From Sphagnum compactum (Eukaryota; Bryophyta; Sphagnopsida; Sphagnales): a DNA stretch of 64,000 nt. The notes beneath the pieces are model-generated. The model had not been told where the DNA came from and searched no databases. It saw only the letters and a list, made by a program, of their open reading frames with translations. The position numbers were made by a program, and so were the translations under genes. Location of the stretch: positions 10,602,001 to 10,666,000 of the forward strand of contig OZ234501.1 in the NCBI GenBank assembly GCA_965153455.1. Reading direction: 5' to 3'. How positions within the stretch are numbered: the stretch's first letter is position 1; each line of letters opens with the position of its first letter. Positions 1-12,405 of the stretch are shown here, piece after piece.

Positions 1-1780
1 ATCAACAAGGGTGAAAACTTTTGAATCCCTTGAAGGATCCTTTACCCAATATAATTGACTGTTGAAAAGATATCCCATAAGAGGGATTTCATTACATGGT
101 GTAAGGCACTCTCTTAGTTCGCAATGCATTTCAAACTTGTGAACCCACCCCCAATCAGGGTTCATAAATACAATAATGTTTTCTTAATCAATTAGAAACC
201 CATTTTATCGATTATGTGCCTAATACAAAGGGATTTAGGAATTAACATTAAATGAAAAGGTTTTTAATTAATTTAACAATAAGTAAAATTAGTTAAATAA
301 TGATTACCAAATTAAAATCAAAGTTCAAATTAATATATTTTTTGTGACAAATTTCACCACAAAAAAATCATATGAATGGCCATCACCACAAATTTAACAT
401 GTGACAAACTAATAATGAAAATCATGGGAAGTTGATTCATTCATAAGTTTGTACATTTTACACAAGAATATCATGTGTTGAAAACACATTTAACACACTG
501 ATAAATGTGTTGACGAATGAAATACAAACCTATGAATGAATAAATGTCATATGAATTTTGCATCTTCTTAGAAATCCATGTGTGAAATGTGTTTTCAATG
601 CACGATATCAATGCACGAAACATACGAATTATGAATGAATAATTTTGCATGACTTCTATTATTAAGTTGTAAGATGCTATTTTTCAATAGCAAAGATAGG
701 TGGAATAGCCATCCTAACAAAGGATGGTCCAAATTAAGTGCTACCCAAACTAAGGAAACGACTTTGTTGGATGCAAGAACAATGATGTATAAAAGGTCTT
801 TGTCACCACTTCACTTCCTTAAGGTTAGGTCCCATTACTAGCAAACTTGAAAGGTTAATAGCAAAGTTCGTTGTTAGTTTGGATATGGAACTTTAAAGGT
901 TTAATATAATAGTAGGATGAGATTTATCCTTTAAGGAATTCATGTGTGAGTCTTGCAATTTGGAACAATAGTATGTGTGAGAGTCTTGTAGGCTGTGATG
1001 TTTATGTAAATGCAATGAAAAAGCATCGTGATTTGCAAAAGCTTAGACACAAGAAGAATGATGAGGTAATAGTTCAACCTTCAATGCTTATGAACATTTT
1101 TTAGTTAATATTCCCATTGAAACTTGATCTCATATTTTGTTGTGTTGCATTAAAGATCAAGTCTTAATGTCTATAGCTTGTTGAATATGTAGACTCCATG
1201 TTGGTGAAATTGCAACTTGATCACATCTTTTGTTTTGTTACATCCATGACCAAATCTCAATGTTTGTCACTTTTTGATGTTTAGAGTGCCATAACGGCAA
1301 GGTTACAACAAATATGTGTTTTGAAGTTTAGTTTGAAATTCAATTTGTTTCTTATTGAACTTGGAAACTTTTAGTTTTGTTTATGGCTTGTTGAATGTTG
1401 ATGCCTAGGAGATTAAAATGTTCCAACATGTTAAAAAGTTGAAGTTCAAATCAACATCACATTCAGGTTTTTATATGTTCTCAATGTTCATTCCTTGTTT
1501 ATTGTTTATTGATTTTATTTTTCTTTGTGTTTTGATGTGTTAAAACTTGAATGTTGTTATGTCTATTCACTACATAACAAATTGGAAACTTGATTAATTG
1601 TTGTATGTTTTGAAATTGTTCTTAAATTCTTGTAGTTGTTTTCATCGTTAATTTTTGGGATCTTTTTTATTTATAAAACTTGATATTGGTTTGTTGATTG
1701 AAGCAATAGATTCACAAAACTTGTAAATTTTGGTCAACGATATTATTTAGGATTTTTTTCCATCTCCCACCTATGGCATC
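1..1780. other. AT-rich intergenic sequence, no gene seen
   Basis: I find no credible coding region, RNA gene or bounded repeat here. The sequence is AT-rich, with loosely repeated words such as ATGAATGAAT and AACTTG, and frequent stops in all frames. It is probably old, decayed repeat sequence, but no family can be named. Confidence 0.5.
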
Positions 1781-2009
1781 TCTTTAAGTTTTGACAAAAT
1801 TTAAGTTTCATCTTTTCTTTGAATCCTTGGCACCCAACAATCCTTTTTGTAATAATGAAAACCTCACTAACTATAGATTGGGTGAAACCTACCTTGTCTT
1901 CCAAAAAAAAAAACGATGTTGCTTAGTCACGAAACTGATGCTTTTATCCCCCTTCCAAAAAAGGATAACCAACAAAAGAATTGTTTTCACAAGAGCACTA
2001 TGACCTTGG

Positions 2010-2570
2010 TGATGATGATTGTTGTAGATAAGGCTAAAAGGCCACAATGGGCCAAGGAGAAAGCTGGAAAGCGAGGCAACTGTCCATTAATTTTTGAAAG
2101 TCTAAACTTCTTGCACCAAGGACATCACTTGGAGGATGCCATTGGCTCTGAATTGGCATCTATGTACCATAAACCCACCCCAATATTGTGTAGTACCCAC
2201 TAGGCAAAGTGCTCTTATTATTAACGTCAAATGTTTGGCACTACAAATTCAAGGACCTTGATGGTAGTATGAAGAATCAAATGATACAATTATGTTCGTT
2301 CAATGAATCTTTACTCAAATTGTAAGAATGTGCTCCTGCAAAGGGCACCACTTATGAAATTGTAGATTAATGTGTCACCAAAACAATCAAAGAAGAGAGT
2401 GCTAGCACCTTAACCCAGGCACCACCGTGTTCCATGTACTGTGTTTAAGCTTTGATTGAATTTGCATTAGTTTCTGCTTGTGCTGCTGATGCACCTTCAT
2501 TTTCAAATCATGAGCGCTTATGATTTTATGAACTAAAATCTAAATCTCTAATTTTAAAAACTATGTGTCT
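2010..2570 (+). pseudogene. Decayed coding-like block, paralogous to 47.37-47.74 kb
   Basis: A stretch around 2220-2560 aligns by eye with 47370-47740, a few hundred bases upstream of the second PGG gene. Shared landmarks include an AACCTTGATGNTAGTAT-like word (GACCTTGATGGTAGTATGA here), the word GTGCTCCTGCAA, and a word close to AGCTTTGATTGAAT followed by TTTCTGCT. Here the best frame reads through residues like FKDLDGSMKN, then hits stops near 2324 and 2367, so it is broken. I do not recognise the product. The segment at 2040-2200 is open but short and has no clear relative in the window. Coding origin is an inference from the shared frame; a conserved non-coding repeat is the alternative. 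Confidence 0.3.
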
Positions 2571-2729
2571 GCATTACTTTCATTTTCTTCTTGTGGTGTG
2601 GGTCCAAGGTCATGTGCATTTCCACATTCAATTGAATTATTTCTAAAATTTTCCATCTCATGCTGTCACACACATTTTTTTTACATCTGAAGTGAATCAA
2701 CAGGAGTCACTTTGTTTGATATACTTTCA

Positions 2730-3249
2730 TTATCATTTATACAATGGAGATGGCATTGGGGAGACAATTTTATTTCTTAAGATGGAGGATGTGCTGTTGT
2801 ATTTGCTTTCACGAAGTCTATTAATATAGCCAGTCGTTTGAATACCAGCTTCAATTTGCACATGTATATAAAGAAGGAATAATTTATCATGAGACATTTT
2901 CTTGTTTCTTTCTGGCATGTCACTTATTTGGATAAAGAATTAACAATTCTAGATACTTTTGCAATGTTACACAATTATAGATATATACATACATGAAATG
3001 GTTACATTTTTAAAAATTCGTTGAATTGCTCGCATATACATTCGATTCAGATTATTTCTTTCCATATTTAACAGACAAAAAAAATGAAAACTATCTATTG
3101 TTAGTGTGCTCAACAATGTGACAACTTGGAGGACATTGGATCTTGTACATTGCATTTCCAGTCTATAGTTACGAAGCAATTACATGTTTGTTGACAATAA
3201 AGAGGCATATACATACATACACACATACAGTTGATATTCCAGTTAACTA
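2730..3249 (-). other. 3' flank of PGG gene 1, shared with PGG genes 2 and 3
   Basis: Read on the minus strand, this flank contains an ATTGCTTYGTA...GACTGGAAA word and a word like TCAAACGACTGGCT. The same words lie downstream of PGG gene 2 (about 51.6-51.9 kb) and PGG gene 3 (about 63.6-63.8 kb). This suggests that the 3' untranslated region and some downstream sequence were duplicated together with the genes. The short open frames here have no coding support. Confidence 0.5.
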
Positions 3250-3813
3250 CTAGAAATATGATAGGAATAAAGTAACTGCTATGGTGATAACGCAAAGAAC
3301 TATACCTACAACGATCGTGTCAACGATATATCCGTCTGTAATGAGAAACCCTAGAGTTTCCTTTGGCACCCTAACGTAGGCGCCACTCGAATAGGCACCG
3401 ACCACACAAGAAAAGGATAATCCAAAGACAAAAGCAGGCCATCTAGCTCTATTCTTGATTGAGTTTACAGGCCAGTGCATTACGTCATCGTATGGCCAGA
3501 CTGCAAATAGACAAAGCCAGACCGTTACAATGGCTAAATAGAAAGCCAAGCTGTTACACACCCAAAAAACCTTGACTGCTTTGTGGTGCGTAACGTCGGT
3601 GAAAGGGAGGAGTACCCAGGTTGCATATGTAATGGTTGCTATTAGTGCTGCACCAACGAGAATACTGTTTGCGGCCTTCAGGGATTGTTTTTCGATTTGT
3701 GATAGGACCTGCGGCGCCGGTGTGCCAGTCCGAAAGGCTTGATTGCCTGCCGTTTTCAAAAGGTTTCCGACCGTTTTAAAAAAGTCTCCGACCGTTTTCA
3801 AAAGGTTTGCCAT
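3250..3813 (-). CDS. PGG-domain membrane protein lacking ankyrin repeats (PGG gene 1)
   Basis: This frame codes for about 187 residues from the ATG at 3813. The open frame continues upstream without a stop to about 3887, where CCATGGTACCAG could be a splice acceptor, so an upstream exon may exist. The C-terminal part matches the two other PGG proteins of the window: KAANSILVGAALIATITYAT is the first membrane helix, and it is followed by VFWVCNSLAFY (helix 2), a third helix ending in VVGAYSSGAYVRVP, and a fourth hydrophobic C-terminal helix. In plants the PGG domain usually follows ankyrin repeats, as in ACD6-like membrane proteins. Here ankyrin repeats are absent from the visible frame. The N-terminus instead carries three 7-residue repeats of the type NLLKTVG, encoded by an approximately 21-bp DNA repeat. 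The function is unknown. It may be a truncated, rearranged or alternatively spliced family member. Confidence 0.65.
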   Translation of the reverse strand: MANLLKTVGDFFKTVGNLLKTAGNQAFRTGTPAPQVLSQIEKQSLKAANSILVGAALIATITYATWVLLPFTDVTHHKAVKVFWVCNSLAFYLAIVTVWLCLFAVWPYDDVMHWPVNSIKNRARWPAFVFGLSFSCVVGAYSSGAYVRVPKETLGFLITDGYIVDTIVVGIVLCVITIAVTLFLSYF

Positions 3814-3887
3814 TGCCACTAACTCAGTCTCGGTTGCTCCTGAGTCCTTTCCGCCTTCGGTGAAATACCATCTACACTGGTACCATG

Positions 3888-4750
3888 GTCAACACCCCGA
3901 GATTAATTTTAAATTGCTTGTAAACATTACAAATATAGCATGCTTAGACTAAATCACGGTCTCTGAGTCCAAACCCTGACATATATTGCGTTTAATATGG
4001 CCATTAAGAGGCCTCACTCAAGAAGGCGAAGGTAGGTACCCGTGTAGGTGGTACTTGTTACTCCTGCCCGTCGTTCTCAACAGAAGTTGGCTTTGACGTT
4101 TCACCTCCTCATGCTTTGGTATTCAGATCGTCCTTAGAAACTGTCGCAGTAAGGGGTTTTCCAGTGCTCTCATGAATCGGAAATTAGAATGCAGAACTGT
4201 AGCCGGAGAAGGAAGAATACTGGAGGAAGATCGTACGCAGAAACAAAAAGCTGATCGGCAGACAATACAACAAAGGGGAGGAGAACGGCAGAGCTCACGG
4301 AAGTAGGAAAAAAAACGTTTAAGGCACAAGAGCTGGAATGGTGCCCTGCATTCTACGACAAGGGAGCAACTAGGAGTGTCTTCGCATAGAATGGAGCAAC
4401 TGTGAAGCTAGGCACGCCTGCATAGAGAGTGAAAAGCAATAGCGAACGAATCTAATGCATTATTGTGCTCTAATCGAACCCATTAAAAGCATGCTTGTTT
4501 GGCAGAGAAATTTTATCAGATTTAATTTGATCCCGGGCTTTCAGATTCGAGAATCCTGAAAGGAAAAGCGGGAATACCCTTGCAGAGAGACAGAGCGTGG
4601 AAGAATGAGGAAGGGATAGAAGCGAGACCGATGTCTGTGAAAAGACCAAGTGCGGCTTGTGATTGATGAGAGGAGAACTGACGCTTAAATTTAAGAACAT
4701 GGCAACTGGGTCTTCAAGACAAGAGACCGGCTTTACTGACGCCCCCCGAG
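3888..4750 (-). promoter_or_regulatory. Probable 5' leader, intron and promoter region of PGG gene 1
   Basis: On the minus strand the interval around 4120-4330 contains pyrimidine-rich sequence such as GCCGTTCTCCTCCCC and a word like CTCCGGCTACAGTTCT. This resembles the leader of PGG gene 2 near 48.51-48.61 kb (GCCATTCTCCTCCCC, then CCAGCTTCTACAGTTCTTC). I infer a transcribed leader with one or more introns upstream of the coding exon at 3813. The exact donor and acceptor sites cannot be fixed by eye, and the short open frames here are probably not translated. Confidence 0.35.
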
Positions 4751-6585
4751 TTCCAAGGAGAGGTCAAAAGAAGGTGCTAAGCCATGGCTCTTGAGACAGT
4801 CGAAGAGAGGAGTAGCGGATCGTGCGGCAACTTGATTGTTGACCACTTTTTTTGACATGCAACACAACCGAGTGTTGGGCGGGAATCGGGAGTCCATGAG
4901 GTGGGGCAATGAACAAGTGCAAGGGGAAGGAATCAAGGGTGAAAAGAAGGGGGAGTTCAGGGCTAGTGTCAAGAGAAGGAGTCAATCCATCTGCTTGTCC
5001 TTATCAAAGATTTAGATTTAGTTTCATAGAGATCAACCCAAAGAATGAAAGGACTCATGAAAATGCAGCAACTAATGCGGGTTTCAATCAAAGCTCGCAA
5101 ACAGTACCTGGAGGAAGCTGGGTCGGATAAGAGTTCAAAATGGGTAACTCAGTTCCAACAGTCTAGGAGCAACTCTAGAGTACACCAGCTACACTCCCTT
5201 TGCAGGGACCGGACTCTGGAGCAACTGTTGGAGAATCACTTCATACCACCTAAATTGTTTGTGGGAAATTTTGCATCCACCCAAAACGGTTCTTGGGTTT
5301 TTTAGGACTGTCGCAAGATTTTTTTCAGATGCCTTTTAGTACGGCACATTCCAAGGAGAATAAACATGAAAGTCGCCATGTTTAGACACTGGGTTCTTTG
5401 GGGTTGCCAAAACATAGGTACCAGGAATGTTTAAGTTGTCTACTATCCTCTTCTGAGGGTCTGACCTGTAGCCAAATTTGGCTCTCTGCTCTTGTGGATG
5501 GTTGCCACTTTGGCTACCACAAAAAATTCGAAAAAATAAAAAATGAAAATAAAACCCTTATGGTTGCCACTAGCCATGGTGTATGCGTATGAGGATACAC
5601 ATGAATTTGATTTTCTAAGTTCCCATATCCTTTTAATGGCCAGCCTTATATACTTGTTGTGGTACTGTCTCAGAGTGTCTGTGTTCACTTCATAATCCTT
5701 CTTCCAATTGTAGGGCAGTACCCAATAGTGGGTAAAATCCCAAATCAAGACCTGCTCCAATGTTTTTAGTGAAATCAGAAGTTACATAATTACCCAGCTT
5801 ATTTTTTGTCCATTGTTTGGGGCTGGTTTTGAAAAATGGAATGCCCACTTAGGTGGGCATGCCATTTTTCAAAAAGTCCTGCATTTCTTTTCGCTTTATT
5901 CCTGGGGTAAAAGGAGAAAAGAAATTGAAACGCCTCTTTATGTTTAGTAAAGTCCGTGGCTATGGCCCAGGATCAGGGCCATGCTAGTGTTCAGCTTGTG
6001 CAGGCCCTTATTCCAGTATAGCCCAGTTCACCTATACTAAGCATGACCTTTCCCATTGTCATCTTTGGGGGGGGGGGTGGGGGGCGTATGTAACATGCTA
6101 CAAGACCCTTGATACATGTCAGTTGGCATATTAAGTGGCCTTTGGTATGTGTAACAGGTTATGTGAAGAGTAAAGCCCTAGGGTGAGAGCATTCTCAAAA
6201 TAAGGGGCTTAGGACCAGGGGGTAGCTGCATCCGCCCCCACATTTTGGGAATGTCCTCCATCCATGGGCTTCACCTATGGTAAAGCATGAGACAAAATTG
6301 ATCATGAACTAAACCTATATTGATCACAAGGCCTATGAATGGGAGGGTTCTTATGTCTATTCTTCAATAGTTGGAGAGGTCTTACACCTATAAGTAGGCA
6401 TGATTTCCCTCCCACCCTTTAGGAGTAGAGATAATATCCCTCCCAATTTGTAGACGGGAAATTCATGGATGTAAGGTGCCCTTCACATACACTACAATTT
6501 TTCTCCAAGTGTTTTAGGGGTGCAAAACATGACAAGTGAAAAAAAAGCAGGGCAAAGGGCAGACTAAGGGGAAAAAAATTGCAGC
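4751..6585. other. Intergenic sequence with a dispersed motif and a G-run
   Basis: No gene is supported. Two items stand out. One is a homopolymer-like G run near 6067-6085. The other is a copy at about 5461-5530 of a dispersed motif (CTGACCTGTAGCCAAATTTGG, then CTCTTGTGGATGG) that recurs on one or the other strand near 18.3, 18.6, 41.3, 41.5, 42.1 and 46.7 kb. The short open frames have no supporting features. Confidence 0.4.
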
Positions 6586-7234
6586 ATTCTTGCAGGTCTA
6601 AAGTACCTAAACTCAAAGAGATAACAAGATCTTGCAATTCCAGTCTTTGGTCTGTCCTATGCATTCTTTAATTTCAGGTTTGGCCAGAGATCAGCACTCC
6701 CAGTGTTCACTGGGTCCTTTGAGCTACTACTCTAATCCCCATCATTGATCATCTTCATCAAATTTGTGGCTTTATCCTCCACCACCAGCTTCTCTCCCAA
6801 AAATAGCAAACACACTTGTCTCACACCCAAATTCACAAAAGAAACAATCGTCTTTCAGCTTCTTGTATGGGGAAGTGCTTGAATCAACTTTCCCATTTTT
6901 TGTTTTTTGTTGTTTTCTCATATGTTGTGTGATGGTCTCCTTGCCTATTCATAAGCAGGCTGAAGGAAGGTACGAGTGTACATGGCAATATTCACAAGAT
7001 CTCCAAGATGCATCAAGTGGCCTATAGGATTTTTCACTTCATGAAGCTTTAAACTTTAAACCCTAAACTATCACCCTGTCTTTCCTAAAGGATTGTGAAG
7101 TCTCCTAATATAATTAGAAGTTTTCTTGCTGCAATGGTTAAGGAAGATTTATGAACACTTCATAACTTGTTTTTCTCTCCTGATCTTGTGTTAGTTTCTT
7201 ATTGAATAGTCTTTTGATTTCTTCATGTCCTACC

Positions 7235-9595
7235 ATGGATACAATGAGTGTTCATGATCTCCATTCTGATGAGGATTTCCCAGTTTCTACAGGACATGAC
7301 AATAGTAATATTGGTAATGTTTAAGCAACCTGCCATGAGGAGCTAGAAAATCCATTAGTTGTTGATGCTAAAGTTGTGCATGATGATGCATCCGTCATTG
7401 AAATGCATTTGGAGATTTTGCGAAAACAAAAGCTTCTATGGAAGCCATATTAATATTAGACTTCACTCACATGGGTTTTTTTAAAGTAAATAATAACCAA
7501 CATGTGGATTTGGGCATAATCAAACATGAAGTGCATTATCTAGATTTTGCCATAATGATTCTTTTGGTCCTAAAATCCTAGCCTTGCGCACCAAGTGTAG
7601 AAAAGGATTGACTACATGTACCATAAGTTTAATGGAATTATAGCTATGAAAAAGCATGTTGAGGGTGACCATCCTACCCTTATGAAGAGGTTGGCAAAAT
7701 ATCCCAATTGCATTATAGTAGCAAAAGTTCCCACTGATCAAAATGCCAATAAGAAAAGGCACGTGTCTCTCCATTTGAAATTTTTAGGTTTTTCCCTACT
7801 TCAAGTAAGTTCAAAAAAGATGAACCAACACGTGTGGGTTTCTTGGATGATCTCATGTTGTTGGTGCTGAAAGGGCTTTTGCATATGAGAATTGTAGAAT
7901 TTGTTTAGCTCCAAAGGCTATAATATAAGCTTTGTCTGCGAATTGTCTTCCCATCTAAGAAGGTTTTTGTTGAAATTATTTTACTTAATTTGGTGGAAAA
8001 AACCATGAGTTTATATGTGTAACCTACATTGGCTGATTGTTTGTTTGCCACCTACAAATTCAATATATGGATGTCGAAAGGAGCGCATGACATCTTTGTT
8101 GTGATTGTCAACTTTATCTCCAATGATTGGAAGGCAAAGCATGTAAATACTATTGGCCTATTTGAGGTGACTCACACAAGTGGTATTGCAATGGTTCTTA
8201 AATTGCAAGAGTTATTATATAAGTTTGTTCTAATTGAAAAATAGTTGCCCATGTAAAGGATGAAGGGTCCAACTTGCAAACTTGTGCAAGTGCTTTGAAT
8301 TATTTTGTATCATACAATAGCTTAAGTTTGTTAAAGCCATTTCATGGCTCATGTTTTGAGCATGAACTTTCAAAGGTGTGCGAGTATGCCATTACAGATG
8401 ACAAAGTGTGTATTAGTTTAAGTTATGCATATATAAAAGATGCTCAAGGTGCCATCCAAAAATGCATTACATGGCCAAAAAAATTAGGCCAAGGTAGGCA
8501 AGCCTAGAATAAGGCTTGCATTTATTTTGGATTAAGGCCCAAAAAATTAAGCACGCCCATGAAAACAAGGTAAGGCATCTAACTTTCTTTCTTGTTTTTT
8601 ATTTTTAAATAAAAATGTATTTTGTGTGGTTGAATGGTTTTTTGAATTTTTTTTAATTCACTATAAGTTTTTGCTTGTTCACTATAGGTTTACAATTCAT
8701 GTATGGTTGTTTAAAAATGCCCTAATTTTCTGATATGCCATTGCATTGGGCAAAAGCATGGTAAAGTATACAAAAAAAGTAAATGTCTCCATTTTTATCT
8801 TGTACCATGCATATAAATGCAATAAAGTAATATCAAAATGGATGGAAGTATGATAGAATACCCTTGGTGCCCTTTATTACATTTGTAAGAATCTACTTCC
8901 AAAAGATTAAGTATAAATAAATTCTAAAAGTAGGCAAAAAGTATCCCCATTTATTACATAGTAAATTTGCAATTGGGGATCTTTAACACATCTAATTCAA
9001 TGAAACATATGATACTAGGTAAGGATATGAAGATAATTACATTTTTACAAGCACCATAAAAGAATTATTCTACTTTTCATTTGTTAAAACCTATTTACCA
9101 TGTACTTTACAAAAGTCCATAGTGCAAAAAATAGATGAAAAGTAGATTGCAAAATCTACTTTCAACCTACTTTTACAATGTGGAGTTTGAAAGTTAATGC
9201 ACAATAGTGAAGAACTATCTTGTCTTTGACTATTCAAATAAAAATATTCCACTTACAAATGGTTTATGATGGATTTTGTTGTTATTTTTTTCTACTTGTC
9301 AATTAGATTGCCAAGGAAATTTAGTTGTCTACTTTACGATGCTTTTGCCCCATTATGCTACAACAACCAATTTGTGGCATTGCAAAATTGTGTGCCTTTT
9401 CCAAGAACATGGGTTGTTTGTGAGGGAGTTGTTTCAATTTTATCCTCGATTGTTTCTTATTTTGTTTTGAACCAAAGCCACGAACATCAGTCACTTACAA
9501 ATGCCTTACAATTCATCATATCCACTTGTTGGGACATTCGTGAACAGTTGATTTTTCAAATTATTCTTGGCAATCTTATTGAAAAGGATGTCTAA
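7235..9595 (+). pseudogene. hAT transposase pseudogene
   Basis: Fragments in different frames read in order as a plant hAT transposase. The start ATG at 7235 leads MDTMSVHDLHSDEDF and stops after about 30 codons. A BED-type zinc-finger remnant follows near 7590-7690 (KFNGIIAMKKHVEGDHP, with the paired cysteines displaced into another frame). A core segment at 8029-8244 has FNIWMSKGAHDIFVVIVNF and LFEVTHTSGIAMVL. Next come 8274-8507 (FHGSCFEHELSKVCEYA, then AQGAIQKCITWPKK) and 9266-9595 with VCEGVVSILSSIVSYF. There are several frame changes and stops, so the gene is dead. The same core is recognisable on the minus strand at 17.3-18.0 kb. In the family, the transposase excises and inserts the element in the nucleus. 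Confidence 0.7.
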
Positions 9596-9659
9596 TTATG
9601 AACTAAAAAAGCTCATGATCCGAATGAAAAAACAAATTCTAGATGTTCTTCTACCCTTT

Positions 9660-10460
9660 TTTTTCTACTTGTGTCTACAAATATTTACAAAAGAAAATAA
9701 ATTGACTAATCATTGTGAACCAATAGGTTGAAGACGAAAACTCTTGACACAATAGATTGACATAAATGAATCAATTAAACATGGACACAAGACAAAAACA
9801 TCAAACATTAGACTCAAACACAACAAGCTATAGATATTTACCAAAGAAAAAAAATTGAATAATCATAATGAACTAGCAAATTGAAGACAAAAACTTTTGA
9901 CACAATATACAATCATAAAAGAATTAGACATGGACACAAGACACAATTCAACATCCAACATTAGACTCAAGCACAACAAGCTACAAATATTTACAAAAGA
10001 AAATAAATTGACTAATCATAATGAGCCAGTAGATTGAAGACGAAAACTCTTGACATAGTAGATTGACATAGATGAATCAATTAAACATGGACACAAGATA
10101 AAAACATCAAACAATAGACTGAAACACAACAAGCTTTAGATATTTACCAAAGAAAGAAAATTGACTAATCATAATGAACTAGCAGATTGAAGACAAAAAC
10201 TTTTGACACAATATACAATCATAAAAGAATTAGACATGGACACAAGACACAAAAGCAACAAACATTATATTCAAATGCAACAAGCTACAAATAATTACTA
10301 AAGAAAAAAGATTGATTAATCATGATGAACTAACAGATTGAAAATAATTACTTTTGACAATAGACGAATATAGAAGAATTAGAAATGGACACAAGACAAA
10401 AATAACAAATTTACACAAAATAAATTACAAACATCTACCAAAGAAAAAATAACATATTCA
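9660..10460 (+). repeat. Tandem array, about 150-bp period, inside hAT copy 1
   Basis: Words such as ACAACAAGCTAYARATATTTAC and GACATGGACACAAGACA recur at about 9828, 9979, 10130, 10280 and 10420, giving a period close to 151 bp over about five units. The copies have diverged. The same array is present in the deleted copy (54.80-55.33 kb), and a degenerate reverse-complement version lies at 58.25-58.62 kb, next to the hAT C-terminal coding relic. Confidence 0.7.
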
Positions 10461-10984
10461 TGAATCAATAGATTGAAAACATTGAAAACACATAGAGCAA
10501 GCAAGTCACCCAAGCAACATTATGAGAAATTGTGTCCACTGAAATCACAATGCTTTGCAATTAAAGCTCAAAAACAACTTGTATACAATTATTATGCAAC
10601 TATCCGTTTGGTATTACAACTACTATGCAACTATCCTTGGAAATATGAGGAATTAATAAATAAAATGCCACATTAGAAAATCAGTTAATTATATTATAAT
10701 TGCAAGTGAGTTGAAAATGGATCTTTTATACGGTAATTTCTACACACCGTATATACATTTGTAATTAACCATGTTTGATTTTTTGAAGAATTGAATTGTA
10801 GTTGCATATGACAATTATTTTAAAACTATTGTAAATGTGAATTTCACATAACAATTACTGTGTTGCAACTTATGTATAATATACGTATATGCGATCGTGC
10901 CATGTGTTCACATTTCCACCGCCCATTACGAAATATATTTGCATCTAGTTTTCGATTATGATTTCCATTGATACAACAATTAAA

Positions 10985-11460
10985 ACCAGGTAGGTTGGCA
11001 AATAGGTAGAGAAGGTAAGAAGTAGGTAGGTATGGGTACATAATTAACTAAATAGACCTAGTTATAAGGGACATAGACCTAGGTAAGTAGGTGGGTAGGT
11101 AAACATAAGTTGCGTACCTAGCCTAGGTAGTATGTAAATAAGTCTGTAGGCCTAAGTAGGTAGATTGGCCTAGGCTACCTTCCTGCTTACATATCGAACC
11201 TAGGTAGTAACTAGATAGGTAGGTAGGTAGACCTAGGCTACTAACTACTTAGCCTAAGTAATAGGTAGGTAGGTAAGCCTACATAGGTAGATAGGCCTAG
11301 GCTACTTACTTAGCTTAATGTAGGTAGATAAATAGGTAGGTTTACATAGGTAAATAGGCCTAGGTTACGTACCTACTTAAGTCTGCCTACTTAGCTTAAA
11401 TAGTAAATAAGTAGATAGGTAAGTAGACCTAGGCTACCTACCTAGCCAAAATAATATCTA
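10985..11460. repeat. Degenerate TAGG/AGGT tetranucleotide array
   Basis: The segment is built almost entirely of TAGGTAGG and its complement, mixed with the palindrome CCTAGG and GGCCTAGGCTAC-like words. Similar blocks occur inside the CACTA element at 22.7-24.7 kb and near 25.04-25.16, 29.38-29.51 and 56.93-57.0 kb. It starts where the hAT copy 1 homology ends, which suggests insertion of one repeat into the other or a breakpoint. Confidence 0.75.
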
Positions 11461-11469
11461 AATAACTTA

Positions 11470-11680
11470 GTTTATGGATGAGGATAGGATGTCCAATCTG
11501 ACTATAAACTATTGGTCATTTTGACCAAACATGTTATTTTGTTTTGTCAAACTTGATTAGACATTTCACTTAACTAATACCCTTTGGCCATTTTGACCAA
11601 GGTGTTCAATTTTTGGTTTGACTTGACTAAATTTCAATTTGATATATAATCAAATAAATCACTTTAATCAAGTTCATTAA
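11470..11680. repeat. GTCAAA-rich block resembling CACTA subterminal repeats
   Basis: Words such as GGTCATTTTGACCAAAC and GGCCATTTTGACCAAGG repeat here in both orientations. They resemble the subterminal zones of the CACTA element at 22736-24712, and a similar block lies near 29.53-29.78 kb. I read it as part of a decayed related element; no terminal CACTA motif was found beside it. Confidence 0.4.
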
Positions 11681-11789
11681 TAAAAAATACACATGTCATT
11701 TAGACCCTAAACCTCTAATCAAAATGAACATGTTCATTAATCAAGGCGGAAAAGGTAATCGACTTCGATAGCTTAAAAAAAATGAATTG

Positions 11790-12060
11790 TAGTAATAAGA
11801 AGCATGGCATTGGCAACCATCTCAAGACACATGTTAATCAAGTCAATTGTAATATATGTGTCATTTGGCAACCATGTCAACACACATGTTATTCAAATTA
11901 ATCATAACAAACATGCCATTTGGCAATCATATTAGCATAGATGTTAATCAAATCAATGACAATATAACTATCATTTGGCAACCATGTCAATATACATGTT
12001 AATCAAAGTTAATCACAATAGACATGTCACTTAACAACCATGATAGCTAAACAATTAGTC
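11790..12060 (+). repeat. 55-bp tandem repeat array (forward)
   Basis: Units contain CATTTGGCAACCATGTCAA followed by an ACATGTTAATCAA-like word. Successive units start near 11828, 11882, 11937 and 11992, a period of 54-55 bp. The same unit occurs in reverse complement at about 30430-30630, beside the gypsy element. Confidence 0.7.
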
Positions 12061-12405
12061 AAATTTCTCAACATGGACACCTATGTGCGTCAATAAACAC
12101 TTGAGTCAAAATAAACAATTAATAGGTATTCAATTAGAATGTACTCAAAAAAAAATTTGGTCAAAGATAGTTGAATTGTTATAATTAAAGCCATTTTTGT
12201 CCATTGTTTATTTTGACTAAAAATATAACTAAAATCAATCATGAAAACCAATTTTTAAAAAATCATTTGTAATAATGTACATGTTTGTTTAAACAATTCG
12301 TCATAAAGGTTTTTTGAAAGTGAAAGTCTGATCCTCATGTGACTGCACATTTAAATTCAAACTTTCTATGATTTAACATCATTTATAAGATCCTATCACA
12401 AATAT

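Larger units (their letters stand above)
6586..10987 (+). mobile_element. hAT-like DNA transposon copy 1, degenerate
   Basis: The limits come from comparison with a second copy at 53831-55850. The two are nearly identical from ATTCTTGCAGGTC on the left to ATTAAAACCA on the right, except that the second copy lacks about 2.39 kb of the interior. This copy contains a 5' segment of 650 bp, a broken hAT transposase (7235-9595), an array of about 150-bp repeats (9660-10460) and 500 bp of AT-rich sequence. I could not identify the short terminal inverted repeats or the 8-bp target duplication expected of hAT elements, so the true ends may lie elsewhere. The hATC dimerisation region is not visible in this copy. 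A relic at 57.7-58.6 kb carries it. Confidence 0.6.

Noticed and set aside
6067-6085. G-run as a quadruplex or regulatory signal
   Set aside because: It is a single near-homopolymer run in intergenic sequence with no gene nearby. Slippage is enough to explain it.
6764-7027. 87-codon open frame, identical at 54009-54272
   Set aside because: The identity is explained by duplication of the whole hAT-like segment. The frame has no recognisable domain and is followed by broken transposase, so conservation is not evidence of coding.
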